The notes: a model not told the origin generated them from the sequence alone. 22,936 nucleotides of DNA from a bacterium (GCA_021788365.1 JAJYKS010000012.1:1-22936), one strand, 5' to 3'; counted from the stretch's first letter, positions 13,955 to 20,926 are shown. A program made the numbers and translations.

Positions 13955-14602
13955 GTGAAGCGCGCCTTTACCCTCATCGAAGTCCTCGTAGTCGTTGCGA
14001 TCATCGCCATCCTCACGATCGCCGTCATCGTCGGCCTCACCGGCCAGCGCGACAAGGCGAGCGATGCCAGGGCAAAATCTGACCTCGACCGCCTGAAGAT
14101 TGCCTTCGAGGATTACTACAACGACCACAACTGCTACCCCCCGGCTGCCTGGTTTGCGAGTGCGGCCGACTGTAACTCCGGCAACCTCAAACCGTACCTA
14201 AACGCCATCCCCTGCGATCCCAAAACTGGCCTCCCCTACAAGCTGGAGACGGACACAACCGGCTGCACTTGGTTCAAGCTCTACACGAACATCCAGAGTA
14301 CGAGTAGCACCGTGGTATTCAGCACACCCGTTCAGATTGGCAGCAAAACATATAATTACGCCGTCTCCTCTACCAACGTTACTCTTCCCTTCCCCACTAG
14401 TACCCCGACGCCTACCCCCAGCCCCTCACCCTCGCCGCTCCCAAGTTCGAGTAACACCTATTACTACTGTAGTAGTCTCAACAACTGCAGCTCCTACGAC
14501 CCCGTCCGTTTCTCCTGTTCACCGTCATACACCAACGATCCCTACTGCGGCGGACGTGGCGGGATCATTTGTGGCTCAACTGGCACATGCACAAAACTCT
14601 GA
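13955..14602 (+). CDS. Type IV major pilin-like protein
   Basis: 215 residues, GTG start (13955). The N-terminus MKRA/FTLIEVLVVVAIIAIL is a class III signal: short basic leader, cleavage expected before F5, E9 (the fifth residue of the mature protein) kept, then the hydrophobic assembly helix. Alanine rather than glycine precedes the cleavage site. The body (DLDRLKIAFEDYYNDHNCYPP, DPKTGLPYKLE) is typical of short Gram-positive/CPR pilins and pseudopilins. A P/T/S-rich spacer (about 146-165) and a cysteine-rich tail (seven Cys) follow. A -10 TATAGT lies three bases before the GTG. It is next to dprA/comM (DNA uptake) and 22 bases before an oligosaccharide ligase-like gene, which may modify it. 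Confidence 0.88.
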   Translation: MKRAFTLIEVLVVVAIIAILTIAVIVGLTGQRDKASDARAKSDLDRLKIAFEDYYNDHNCYPPAAWFASAADCNSGNLKPYLNAIPCDPKTGLPYKLETDTTGCTWFKLYTNIQSTSSTVVFSTPVQIGSKTYNYAVSSTNVTLPFPTSTPTPTPSPSPSPLPSSSNTYYYCSSLNNCSSYDPVRFSCSPSYTNDPYCGGRGGIICGSTGTCTKL

Positions 14603-14624
14603 CTTCTGTTATAAATAATGACAT

Positions 14625-16619
14625 ATGGAAATTGTCCTGCTTGCGCTCACGGTAATTACCTCTCTCCTCATCCTCCCCTTCACCCCCAACATGTCCGCGA
14701 CCCCGAAAGAGTTATTCTTCGTTATCGGCATCCTCGCGATGGGCGCCCTCTGGCTTGCCCCCCTCCTTGCAAAGAGACCCCTCCGCATCCCCGCCAGTAA
14801 CAAGCTCCTCCTCCCCCTTGGTATTTTTATGGCTGCAATTGTGGTAAACCTCCTGGTCGTCTCCGAGGCCAGGACCGAAGCCCTCACCGGCACAGGCTCG
14901 CTTTTCCTGGGCGGAGGGTTGCTTACCTTACTACTCCTAACTCGAGATACCGGCAAACTCGTTCGTCGCATGCTTATCACAGTCGTCGGGATTGGTTCTT
15001 TGCTCGCCGTCTTCGGCCTCCTCCAGCTTACACTCTTGTCCCACCTCACCATCCTCCCGCTCGCCATGCAGACCAAGGCATTTACCCCCACCGGCGCGCC
15101 GCTCGTCACTGTTGTGTACCTGGTTATCGGCGCGGTACTCGCCGCAACCATGGTGGCAACCGAAAAAACCCGTTTGCGCACACTCGCTGCTGCTGCCCTC
15201 GTCATCCAAGTCATCGCCATCGTTGCATACCTTTCCCTCATGCTTCCCGGCGGGGAACTCGACCCCCACCTCTTATCCATTGCCGCCGGCTGGAGTGTCG
15301 CCCTCGACGCACTCAAGAGTCCCGGTTCGCTCTTCTTTGGTGTGGGCCTCGCCAATTTCCCCGCATTCTTCACCCACGTAAAACCACTTTTCGTTAACAC
15401 CACTCCGCTCTGGAACGTCACCCCCTCCTCCGCAGGCCAAGAAATCCTCGATCTCCTGGCGACCACCGGCCTCGTCGGGGTGTTACCCTTCCTGTATCTC
15501 CTCATGGTACTTGGCAAAAGATTGTTGGCCCTACGGAAAAATCCGGAAGCCGGTGGTTTGGCGGCGTTGTCACTCTTGGCCACGATCGCATTTGTCACAA
15601 CACCAATTTCAACTCCCGTGACACTGCTATTCTTCGTCTCACTCGGCCTCATTTTTAAGGGGGAGGTAAAAGAAGTTAAAATCCCGCCGAAATATACGCT
15701 ACCCCTCGCTGCCGCCGGTATGATTATTCTTTTGGGGGTAGCCTACGGCGCCGCCCGCGTCTACGCCGCCGAATACCACGTCTATCGCGCCTCCCAAGCG
15801 CTCGCCAAAAATGACGGTAAAGCAGTTTACGAGCAAAGCTTGGCTGCCGTAACTTTAGTACCCAAAATGACCAGCTATCACCTTTCGTTCTCCCAAGTTA
15901 ATCTTTCGCTGGCCGCCGCACTTTCACAAAAGAGTAGCCTCACCGATAGCGACCGTCAGCAGATTGCCACGCTAGTCTCTCAGGCCATAGCAGAAGGAAA
16001 GACAGCCGCCGGCCTCCGCCCCAGTCTCGCCGCTTCGTGGCAAAACTTGGGCTCGCTGTACAGAAATCTCATAAACGTCGCCTCTGGTGCGGACCAGTTC
16101 GCGACCCAAAGCTACGCCCAGGCAGTCACACTGGATCCCGCGAACCCTGTGCTCCGCGTCGAATACGGTGGTCTGCTCTACCAGTTGGGGAGTGCCGCAA
16201 CCGACAAAACACAAAAGAACACCCTGCTCTCCCAGGCAGTACAACAATTCCAGACGGCAGTACAACTAAAGCCGGATTACGGAAATGGCTATTACAACCT
16301 GAGTAAAGCACTCGAAGCAGAGGGTGACATCCAGAGTGCCTACGCCGCCATGCAGCAGGTGGTTGCCAATGTGGCCCCAAATTCCACCGACTACCAAACG
16401 GCCACCTCAGCTTTATCTGAACTAAAAGCGAAGCTACCCACTTCTACCGCCGCCCCGACCATCACCCCCACCCCTGTCCGCACCAACACACTCTCCGCCC
16501 CCTCACCGCTCCCCTCACCGCTCAAGGGCGGCCCTATCATCCTCCCCGAGGCATCGAATACTCCTGCGCCCACTCCCACCGCTACCCCGACAGTCACCCC
16601 TGCCCCTTCGGCAAAATAA
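14625..16619 (+). CDS. O-antigen ligase/oligosaccharyltransferase-like membrane protein with TPR tail
   Basis: 664 residues. Residues about 1-370 contain roughly ten membrane helices. The second half of this part has the Wzy/O-antigen-ligase-like loop (GVGLANFPAFF, then a large extracellular loop, then EILDLLATTGLVGVLPFLYLL). Residues about 385-610 are helical repeats of TPR type (SLAASWQNLGSLYRNL, YAQAVTLDPANPVLRVEYGG, FQTAVQLKPDYGNGYYNLSKAL). The last ~55 residues are P/T/S-rich. In this family the membrane part transfers lipid-linked glycans to a polymer or a protein such as pilin. The gene sits directly after a pilin gene, so pilin or surface glycosylation is a reasonable guess but not shown. 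A TATAAA lies nine bases before the ATG. Confidence 0.8.
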   Translation: MEIVLLALTVITSLLILPFTPNMSATPKELFFVIGILAMGALWLAPLLAKRPLRIPASNKLLLPLGIFMAAIVVNLLVVSEARTEALTGTGSLFLGGGLLTLLLLTRDTGKLVRRMLITVVGIGSLLAVFGLLQLTLLSHLTILPLAMQTKAFTPTGAPLVTVVYLVIGAVLAATMVATEKTRLRTLAAAALVIQVIAIVAYLSLMLPGGELDPHLLSIAAGWSVALDALKSPGSLFFGVGLANFPAFFTHVKPLFVNTTPLWNVTPSSAGQEILDLLATTGLVGVLPFLYLLMVLGKRLLALRKNPEAGGLAALSLLATIAFVTTPISTPVTLLFFVSLGLIFKGEVKEVKIPPKYTLPLAAAGMIILLGVAYGAARVYAAEYHVYRASQALAKNDGKAVYEQSLAAVTLVPKMTSYHLSFSQVNLSLAAALSQKSSLTDSDRQQIATLVSQAIAEGKTAAGLRPSLAASWQNLGSLYRNLINVASGADQFATQSYAQAVTLDPANPVLRVEYGGLLYQLGSAATDKTQKNTLLSQAVQQFQTAVQLKPDYGNGYYNLSKALEAEGDIQSAYAAMQQVVANVAPNSTDYQTATSALSELKAKLPTSTAAPTITPTPVRTNTLSAPSPLPSPLKGGPIILPEASNTPAPTPTATPTVTPAPSAK

Positions 16620-16643
16620 GTAAAGTATAGTAAAATACTCGCA

Positions 16644-16747
16644 TTCGGGCCTGTAGCTGCACATCAAGTACAACGTACTTGAGAAATGACTCCAGACACA
16701 CAGGTGTCTGGGAGTCGCAGCTGGCAGAACATCCAGATGGACACCTG
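16644..16747 (+). ncRNA. Candidate structured RNA upstream of tRNA-Ala
   Basis: The interval between the ligase gene and the tRNA folds well by eye. A perfect 8-bp hairpin (16664-16671 with 16675-16682) is followed by a 12-bp hairpin with one bulged G (16688-16699 with 16704-16716). Both are enclosed by a 6-bp stem (16655-16660 with 16717-16722). CAGGTGTC (16701-16708) can instead pair perfectly with GACACCTG (16740-16747), which would open the second hairpin. A -10-like sequence (TATAGTAAAATACT) lies before it at 16626-16639. The 5' end, GGGCCTGTAGCTG, resembles a tRNA start. I do not recognise a known RNA family. Confidence 0.45.
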
Positions 16748-16763
16748 GTAAAAAGTTAATATT

Positions 16764-16834
16764 GGGCTTGTAGTTCAGTGGTAGAACAGTTGCATGGCAT
16801 GCATCAAACGGGGGTCCGATTCCCCCCAGGTCCA
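16764..16834 (+). tRNA. tRNA-Ala (anticodon GGC)
   Basis: A 71-base cloverleaf can be drawn. Acceptor stem GGGCTTG with CAGGTCC (two G-U pairs), D stem GTTC/GAAC, anticodon loop ATGGCAT with GGC at 16796-16798, T stem GGGGG/CCCCC, discriminator A. CCA is not encoded. Oddities are a T-T mismatch in the second pair of the anticodon stem, a four-base variable loop, and a T loop starting TCC instead of TTC. GCATGGCATGC-type anticodon arms are typical for tRNA-Ala(GGC). It may be functional or slightly degenerate. Confidence 0.75.
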
Positions 16835-16852
16835 CAAAGTCACAAAGCAAAC

Positions 16853-17911
16853 TTAGAAAAGTTGTACCAGCTCCCCTACTTCCCCCATCGCCGCCGAAAC
16901 CCACGCAATATCTTTTCCCGTTTCTTTCGTAAACATCGTTTCAATGGTTTGCCTATCTTTTTCTTCTACGAGTTCCTTTTTATTCACCACCACAATCTCT
17001 TTTTTGTCGGGCAACCCCTGCCCGTATTTTTCCAATTCCTTCCGCACTATCTCGTAATCTCGCACTAGCTGATTACTTAGATCTTGAATCTTAAATCCTG
17101 AATCTGCGAGCACTCGCTCGCTCGGCGCCAGCACGTGCACGAGCGTCTTACATCGTTCTAGGTGCCGCAGGAACCACGGCCCTATGCCCTTCCCCTCCCA
17201 CGCCTCCTCTATAACTCCCGGTACATCGACGAGAACGGTGTGTTTGTCCCCCGTCGTCGTGACTCCGAGGTTAGGTTCAAGAGTGGTGAACGGATACCCG
17301 GCGATCTTTGGGTTTGCCCGGGTGAGTGCTTTGAGAAGTGAGCTTTTACCCACGTTCGGGAGCCCGATGATCCCCACATCGGCGACAACCTTAAGCTCGA
17401 GGAGCAACCATTTTTCCTCCCCGGATTGTCCCTCCTCATGCTCCATTGGGGTTTGATTCGTTGCACTCCGGAAATGGTAGTTGCCACGCCCTCCTTTGCC
17501 GCCCCACACAGCGGTGAAAGTTTTACTATTCTCAGTCATATCAACTAAAAGTTGCCGAGTGGTCATAAAATGCTCAAACGTTGCCCGCTCACGGATATTC
17601 GCCTCAGCGAGCTCCTCCGGTACTTCCCACACCACCGTGCCAACAGGCAGCCGCACGACGAGATCTTCCGCTTTCGCGCCATACATGTTCTTTCCTAGTC
17701 CATTACCACCAGAGTTCGCGATAAATCGCTTCTTAAAATTAAACTCGACAAGGCTATCGATATTCTCGTCGGCAACGAAGATGACGTCGCCACCCTTACC
17801 CCCATCCCCGCCGTCCGGACCGCCCTTAGGGGCATATTTCTCGTGACGGAAATGGACGGAGCCATCACCCCCATCCCCTGCTTTTACGTATATCCGTGCC
17901 AGATCTTTCAC
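16853..17911 (-). CDS. obg: Obg/CgtA family GTPase
   Basis: 352 residues with a GTG start preceded by GGAGG at a five-base distance. The glycine-rich Obg domain (residues 1-155: VKAGDGGDGSVHFRHEKY, PKGGPDGGDGGKGGDV) precedes the G domain: G1 GLPNVGKS (183-190), switch region GYPFTTLEPNLG, G3 DVPG (229-232), G5 SAA. The G4 motif reads NKKE (310-313) instead of NKxD. No OCT domain follows. Obg binds the large ribosomal subunit and acts in assembly and stress control. A segment SGFKIQDLSN (271-280) before the family's DYEIVRKELEKY helix looks inserted and is encoded by four 7-bp repeats. It converges on the tRNA gene and is divergent from slipin. Confidence 0.95.
   Translation of the reverse strand: MKDLARIYVKAGDGGDGSVHFRHEKYAPKGGPDGGDGGKGGDVIFVADENIDSLVEFNFKKRFIANSGGNGLGKNMYGAKAEDLVVRLPVGTVVWEVPEELAEANIRERATFEHFMTTRQLLVDMTENSKTFTAVWGGKGGRGNYHFRSATNQTPMEHEEGQSGEEKWLLLELKVVADVGIIGLPNVGKSSLLKALTRANPKIAGYPFTTLEPNLGVTTTGDKHTVLVDVPGVIEEAWEGKGIGPWFLRHLERCKTLVHVLAPSERVLADSGFKIQDLSNQLVRDYEIVRKELEKYGQGLPDKKEIVVVNKKELVEEKDRQTIETMFTKETGKDIAWVSAAMGEVGELVQLF
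17077..17104 (-). repeat. 7-bp tandem repeat (GATTYAR type) inside obg
   Basis: On the plus strand four units TTAGATC, TTGAATC, TTAAATC, CTGAATC follow one another. On the coding strand these are GATTCAG, GATTTAA, GATTCAA, GATCTAA. They encode the extra SGFKIQDLSN segment. Confidence 0.75.
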
Positions 17912-17983
17912 CGTGTCCTCCGTAGCACCTCCCTGCGTAGGAGGATATGCCTGGATTATACCCTACCCGACGGGAAAAAATGC

Positions 17984-17989
17984 TATACT
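17984..17989 (+). promoter_or_regulatory. Extended -10 of the slipin gene
   Basis: TGCTATACT gives an extended -10 (TG, one base, TATACT). A leader of about 25 bases with SD AAAGGAA (18011-18017) follows, then ATG 18022. Unlike several neighbours this gene has a normal leader and ribosome-binding site. Confidence 0.6.
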
Positions 17990-18021
17990 GTGGCTATAAA
18001 CAAGTATCAGAAAGGAACAGT

Positions 18022-18762
18022 ATGGAAATTGTCCTTGGTGTTGTCGTTCTCGTATTTCTTATCTCCCTAAAGCAGGTCAACGAATACGAGCGCGGGGTTG
18101 TCTACACCATGGGCCGGTTCAGCTATATTTTAGAGCCCGGCTGGCGCCTCATCTTTCCCATTTTCCAGTCATTTAGGAAAGTCGATATTCGTACCAAAGC
18201 CGTGGACGTACCCAAGCAGGACACGATCACCAAAGACAACGTCACCTGCAAAATGAATGCCGTCATCTACTATCGCGTGACGGATGCGGCAAAAACAATC
18301 AACGAAGTCGAGGATGTGTATTACGCCATGCTCCAGCTAGCCCAAACCACCATGCGCCGCGTAGCCAGCGAGGCGACTTTGGACGAGCTCCTAAGCAATC
18401 GCGAAAAGATCGCCTCCGAGATCCTTGCCATCGTCGAGAAACACGCAGGTGCCTGGGGTATCGACGTACAGACAGTCGAACTCAAGGATATCGAGCTCCC
18501 CGAGAGCATGGTGCGTACGATCGGCAAGCAAGCCGAGGCGGAGCGCGAGAAGCGCGCGACCATTATCAATTCCGAAGGTGAGCTCATGGCTTCACAAAAT
18601 TTGGCCAAAGCCGCCAAAACGCTCGCCACTTCTCCCGGTGCCCTACACCTTCGCACGCTAAACTCGATAAATGATATTAGCTCTGATCAGAGTAATACAG
18701 TCGTCTTTGCGGTGCCCATTGAAGTGCTAAAGGCAATCGAAGGCTTTGCGAAGCGGCGTTAG
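18022..18762 (+). CDS. Slipin (stomatin/SPFH-band 7 family membrane protein)
   Basis: 246 residues from ATG 18022, chosen for its SD; the frame extends upstream without one. An N-terminal membrane segment (MEIVLGVVVLVFLISL) is followed by the SPFH domain: QVNEYERGVVYTMGRF, GWRLIFPIFQSFRKVDIRT, VDVPKQDTITKDNVTCKMNA, YYRVTDAAKTINEV, QTTMRRVASEATLDELLSNR. Next come the coiled, charged helix EAEREKRATIINSEGE and the end TVVFAVPIEVLKAI. Slipins form membrane-bound rings or microdomains. The usual NfeD partner is not adjacent. The 3' end overlaps the convergent unknown gene by 86 bases. Confidence 0.93.
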   Translation: MEIVLGVVVLVFLISLKQVNEYERGVVYTMGRFSYILEPGWRLIFPIFQSFRKVDIRTKAVDVPKQDTITKDNVTCKMNAVIYYRVTDAAKTINEVEDVYYAMLQLAQTTMRRVASEATLDELLSNREKIASEILAIVEKHAGAWGIDVQTVELKDIELPESMVRTIGKQAEAEREKRATIINSEGELMASQNLAKAAKTLATSPGALHLRTLNSINDISSDQSNTVVFAVPIEVLKAIEGFAKRR

Positions 18763-19867
18763 CGATTCGCTCATGCCCCTCCTCGAGGATTCGTGCCAGC
18801 ACATGGGTGATTGGATTCTCCGAATCCGTCTCCGCTATTTTATCCTTTGGCAGTCGTCCCATCTCCGCACGTAGTACCAAGCCCTCTTCAGGCGAAATCC
18901 TTCCGACGGCAACTGCTCCCGCAAGCTCGGTCTCCATCCTTGAGACCGCATTGGTAAAAAAATCATTTTCATGGCGTTGTGTGCGGGCTAGAGCAGCAGT
19001 TATTGAATCAACGACTTGTAATAGTAAACAAGCCCGTACCGTTTTTCGGTCGAGATCTTCACCAGCCTGAGTGATCCCCGTTCGCTCCCATAAACTGCCT
19101 TCTCCCGGCGGGAAACCACGGATGAGGTGGTGGTTAGGTGCAATCCGAGCAATATGCGCCATTCCTGGTTTTTCACCTACAATTTTGCTCCAATAATATG
19201 AGAGCCCCACTAAATGAGACCGAGTCATAACATCGTGGAAGCTCGGATTTTCAGCTGATACGTCCCACCCCATCCGCGCCATCTCTGACTCAAATTTTTT
19301 CGCGTTCTCTCCCCATGTCTGCAGCTCATCAGGTTTGTCTAGGTTAACTGTCTTAAAAAGTTCCTTTGCTTCGCTCCACGGCAACTGCATGTGCGACTTG
19401 ATGTTTTTCCGGTTTTTCGGGTCTTCTCGCTGCCAGTGCTCAAACGCCGTTGCGACTTTTTTTCCGGCCAAGTGAAAGTCTTTATAAAGCCACGTGAGCC
19501 CGCCGTCACCCACTACCTTGCCGCAATCTGAGAGGAGCGCTGAGAGCGCTTCCGTGAGACACCAAGATTCCTGCTCGTCTCTCGGTATCTGGAGGATTGT
19601 CCCCACTAACTCTCGATTGTTCACAAAAAATGCCGCACCCGCTACCTCCTCGTCAAACATACTAAAACCATTCTTTCCCTCCGTGCTGGATCGGATCTCG
19701 TTCATTTGTACAAACAATAGGCAAGCTTCCTCCGACAGATTTCCCAAAATCCGCTCACTCCACACTTCACCAATACCAAACAAGGCGAATTTTTCTTTCA
19801 CCATTTTGAGTGCTGACGGCAACTCCACACCCCGCTCCAAAAGATAACTTTGGTCTCCCCCTACCAT
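18677..19867 (-). CDS. Unrecognised protein, 396 residues
   Basis: I do not recognise a family. The start ATG 19867 lies seven bases after a -10 TATACT; a GTG two codons earlier is also possible. The protein is soluble-looking, mixed charged and helical, with no signal peptide or membrane helix. Conspicuous segments are DGGLTWLYKDFHLAGKK, SYYWSKIVGEKPGMAHIARI with NHHLIRG, and a C-terminal helical part with many E/R. The last 28 residues are read antisense to the end of slipin. It is divergent from the MGMT-family gene and shares with it a single palindromic -10 sequence. A long open frame with a sensible start makes it likely real. Confidence 0.7.
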   Translation of the reverse strand: MVGGDQSYLLERGVELPSALKMVKEKFALFGIGEVWSERILGNLSEEACLLFVQMNEIRSSTEGKNGFSMFDEEVAGAAFFVNNRELVGTILQIPRDEQESWCLTEALSALLSDCGKVVGDGGLTWLYKDFHLAGKKVATAFEHWQREDPKNRKNIKSHMQLPWSEAKELFKTVNLDKPDELQTWGENAKKFESEMARMGWDVSAENPSFHDVMTRSHLVGLSYYWSKIVGEKPGMAHIARIAPNHHLIRGFPPGEGSLWERTGITQAGEDLDRKTVRACLLLQVVDSITAALARTQRHENDFFTNAVSRMETELAGAVAVGRISPEEGLVLRAEMGRLPKDKIAETDSENPITHVLARILEEGHERIANAASQSLRLPLALQWAPQRRLYYSDQS

Positions 19868-19874
19868 GCCCACC

Positions 19875-19884
19875 AGTATATACT
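19875..19884. promoter_or_regulatory. Palindromic bidirectional -10 (AGTATATACT)
   Basis: AGTATATACT is its own reverse complement and offers TATACT on both strands. ATG 19891 lies six bases from it on the plus strand and ATG 19867 seven bases on the minus strand. Either direction would give an essentially leaderless message, and the two probably exclude each other. Confidence 0.6.
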
Positions 19885-19890
19885 AGACTC

Positions 19891-20208
19891 ATGACATTCT
19901 TTTCCCGCGTGTATGCACTGGTCCAACAGGTTCCCCCTGGCTTTGTTACCACCTACGGCGATATCGCGATGGCCATGGGCACAAAGGACGCCCGCCGCGT
20001 AGGCCAGGCGCTCCACGCCAACCCCGACGGCGAACTGACTCCCTGCCACCGGGTCGTTGCGAAGGACGGCCGCCTCGCGCCCCACTACGCTTTCGGCGGC
20101 AGTGTGGAGCAATACGCCAAATTAAAAGCCGAGGGGGTAACATTTGTAGACCGCGAGCACGTTAATCTTGAGAAACACCGTTTTACATTCGACACGCCGA
20201 CAAACTGA
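19891..20208 (+). CDS. MGMT/Ada-type alkyltransferase, short form
   Basis: 105 residues corresponding to the C-terminal DNA-binding domain of O6-alkylguanine-DNA alkyltransferases: VYALVQQVPPGFVTTYGDIA, the arginine-finger helix DARRVGQAL, and the active site TPCHRVVAKDG with C52. Alkyltransferase-like (ATL) proteins of this length usually lack the cysteine; this one keeps it, so it may still accept an alkyl group. The usual LL.hEg..f end is present as AKLKAEGVTF. The final codons and the stop run into an 8-bp repeat array. Confidence 0.88.
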   Translation: MTFFSRVYALVQQVPPGFVTTYGDIAMAMGTKDARRVGQALHANPDGELTPCHRVVAKDGRLAPHYAFGGSVEQYAKLKAEGVTFVDREHVNLEKHRFTFDTPTN

Positions 20209-20276
20209 CTTACTGACAATCTGATCAGCTGACTAGCTGACTTGCCGATTTGCCGATGAGCCGATCTACCGATTCT
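20194..20276 (+). repeat. 8-bp repeat array 1 (CYGA every 8 bases), ten units
   Basis: CTGA or CCGA occurs at 20197, 20205, 20213, 20221, 20229, 20237, 20245, 20253, 20261 and 20269 without a slip. The array covers the last codons of the MGMT gene, the gap, and the C-terminal codons of the nadM-like gene. TGA in the units supplies stop codons on both strands. Confidence 0.85.
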
Positions 20277-20743
20277 GGCACCCGTCGCTTCCACTCCTTA
20301 CTCCCCTCCCGGATCATTTTCCGTATCTGCACGCCCTCAAGCTCGTCGCGGTTATAGAAACCGCTCCGATGCACGGCAAACCCTGCCTTCTCTAGTAGCT
20401 CATTCACCCACTCATTATTCCCCAAAACAACCACGTCTTTTTTTGAAAATTGAAAATTGAAAATTGAAAATTCGACATTCTTTACCCACTCCTCATCACT
20501 CGGTGTATCTGGTATCGCAATTATTTCCCGAATCATGATTCCTGAATTGTAAGTCGCCTGTTCAATCATTTTTTTCCGCGTCTCGTAGTCCCACGGGTTA
20601 TCCGCTGTCCCCGAAACATTGCTACTCCCAATTCCCACAACTACCGCATCTGCTAACTTCTCTGCCTCCTCCACTTCCCACAAGTGTCCCATATGGAATG
20701 GCTGAAATCGGCCGATAAAAAGTGCTACTTTATACTTTTTCAT
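20225..20743 (-). CDS. NadM-like nicotinamide-nucleotide adenylyltransferase
   Basis: 172 residues. The nucleotidyltransferase motif GRFQPFHMGH is at residues 11-20, with the HxGH-type histidines H17 and H20. The C-terminal EGVQIRKMIREG corresponds to the ISGTxIR-type second motif. Together they point to the archaeal-type NMN adenylyltransferase family, which makes NAD from NMN and ATP. The segment FSIFNFQFSKK (about residues 92-102) is encoded by four 7-bp repeats, and the last ~13 residues (RLIGKSASQLVS) by 8-bp array 1. No SD or clear promoter is visible, as the start codon abuts array 2. Another HxGH nucleotidyltransferase cannot be excluded. Confidence 0.85.
   Translation of the reverse strand: MKKYKVALFIGRFQPFHMGHLWEVEEAEKLADAVVVGIGSSNVSGTADNPWDYETRKKMIEQATYNSGIMIREIIAIPDTPSDEEWVKNVEFSIFNFQFSKKDVVVLGNNEWVNELLEKAGFAVHRSGFYNRDELEGVQIRKMIREGSKEWKRRVPESVDRLIGKSASQLVS
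20445..20472 (+). repeat. 7-bp tandem repeat GAAAATT x4 inside the nadM-like gene
   Basis: Four perfect GAAAATT units (28 bases). They are read antisense in the nadM-like gene as FSIFNFQF. The length and copy number match the 7-bp array in obg. Confidence 0.9.
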
Positions 20744-20744
20744 A

Positions 20745-20821
20745 CTGGCTAGTCAGTGTATCAGCAAGTCAGCAAATCAGCTAGTCAGCTGACCGGATTG
20801 TCGGCAGTTTCAGCAAGTCAG
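20745..20821 (-). repeat. 8-bp repeat array 2 (CYGA on the minus strand), ten units
   Basis: TCRG or a close variant begins at 20745, 20753, 20761, 20769, 20777, 20785, 20793, 20801, 20810 and 20818, with one extra base before 20810. It starts right at the ATG of the nadM-like gene (20741-20743), so it fills that gene's upstream region. The orientation is opposite to arrays 1 and 3. Confidence 0.85.
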
Positions 20822-20856
20822 AAGTACAAGTCATTAATAATAAAATACCACCCTCG

Positions 20857-20926
20857 CCGATTCACCGAAAAACCGACCAACTGGCAAACTGACTCGCCGA
20901 TATACTGATGTGCCGATGAGCCGATT
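20857..20926 (+). repeat. 8-bp repeat array 3 (CYGA every 8 bases), nine units
   Basis: CCGA, CTGA or CTGG begins at 20857, 20865, 20873, 20881, 20889, 20897, 20905, 20913 and 20921. It ends at the stop codon of the M23 peptidase gene (20926-20928). The ~33 bases between arrays 2 and 3 are AT-rich with no recognisable feature. Confidence 0.85.

Noticed and set aside
14609..15652. 347-codon minus-strand frame opposite the O-antigen ligase-like gene
   Set aside because: Its translation is rich in R, S, P and T without domain character. The plus-strand frame has ordered membrane helices and TPR repeats.
16853..17068. Possible small gene after the tRNA on the plus strand (frame 16778-17068)
   Set aside because: It starts inside the tRNA and runs antisense to the conserved end of Obg.
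20194..20926. CRISPR array
   Set aside because: The repeats have an 8-base period with no 20-40 base direct repeat or unique spacers, and no cas gene is nearby.
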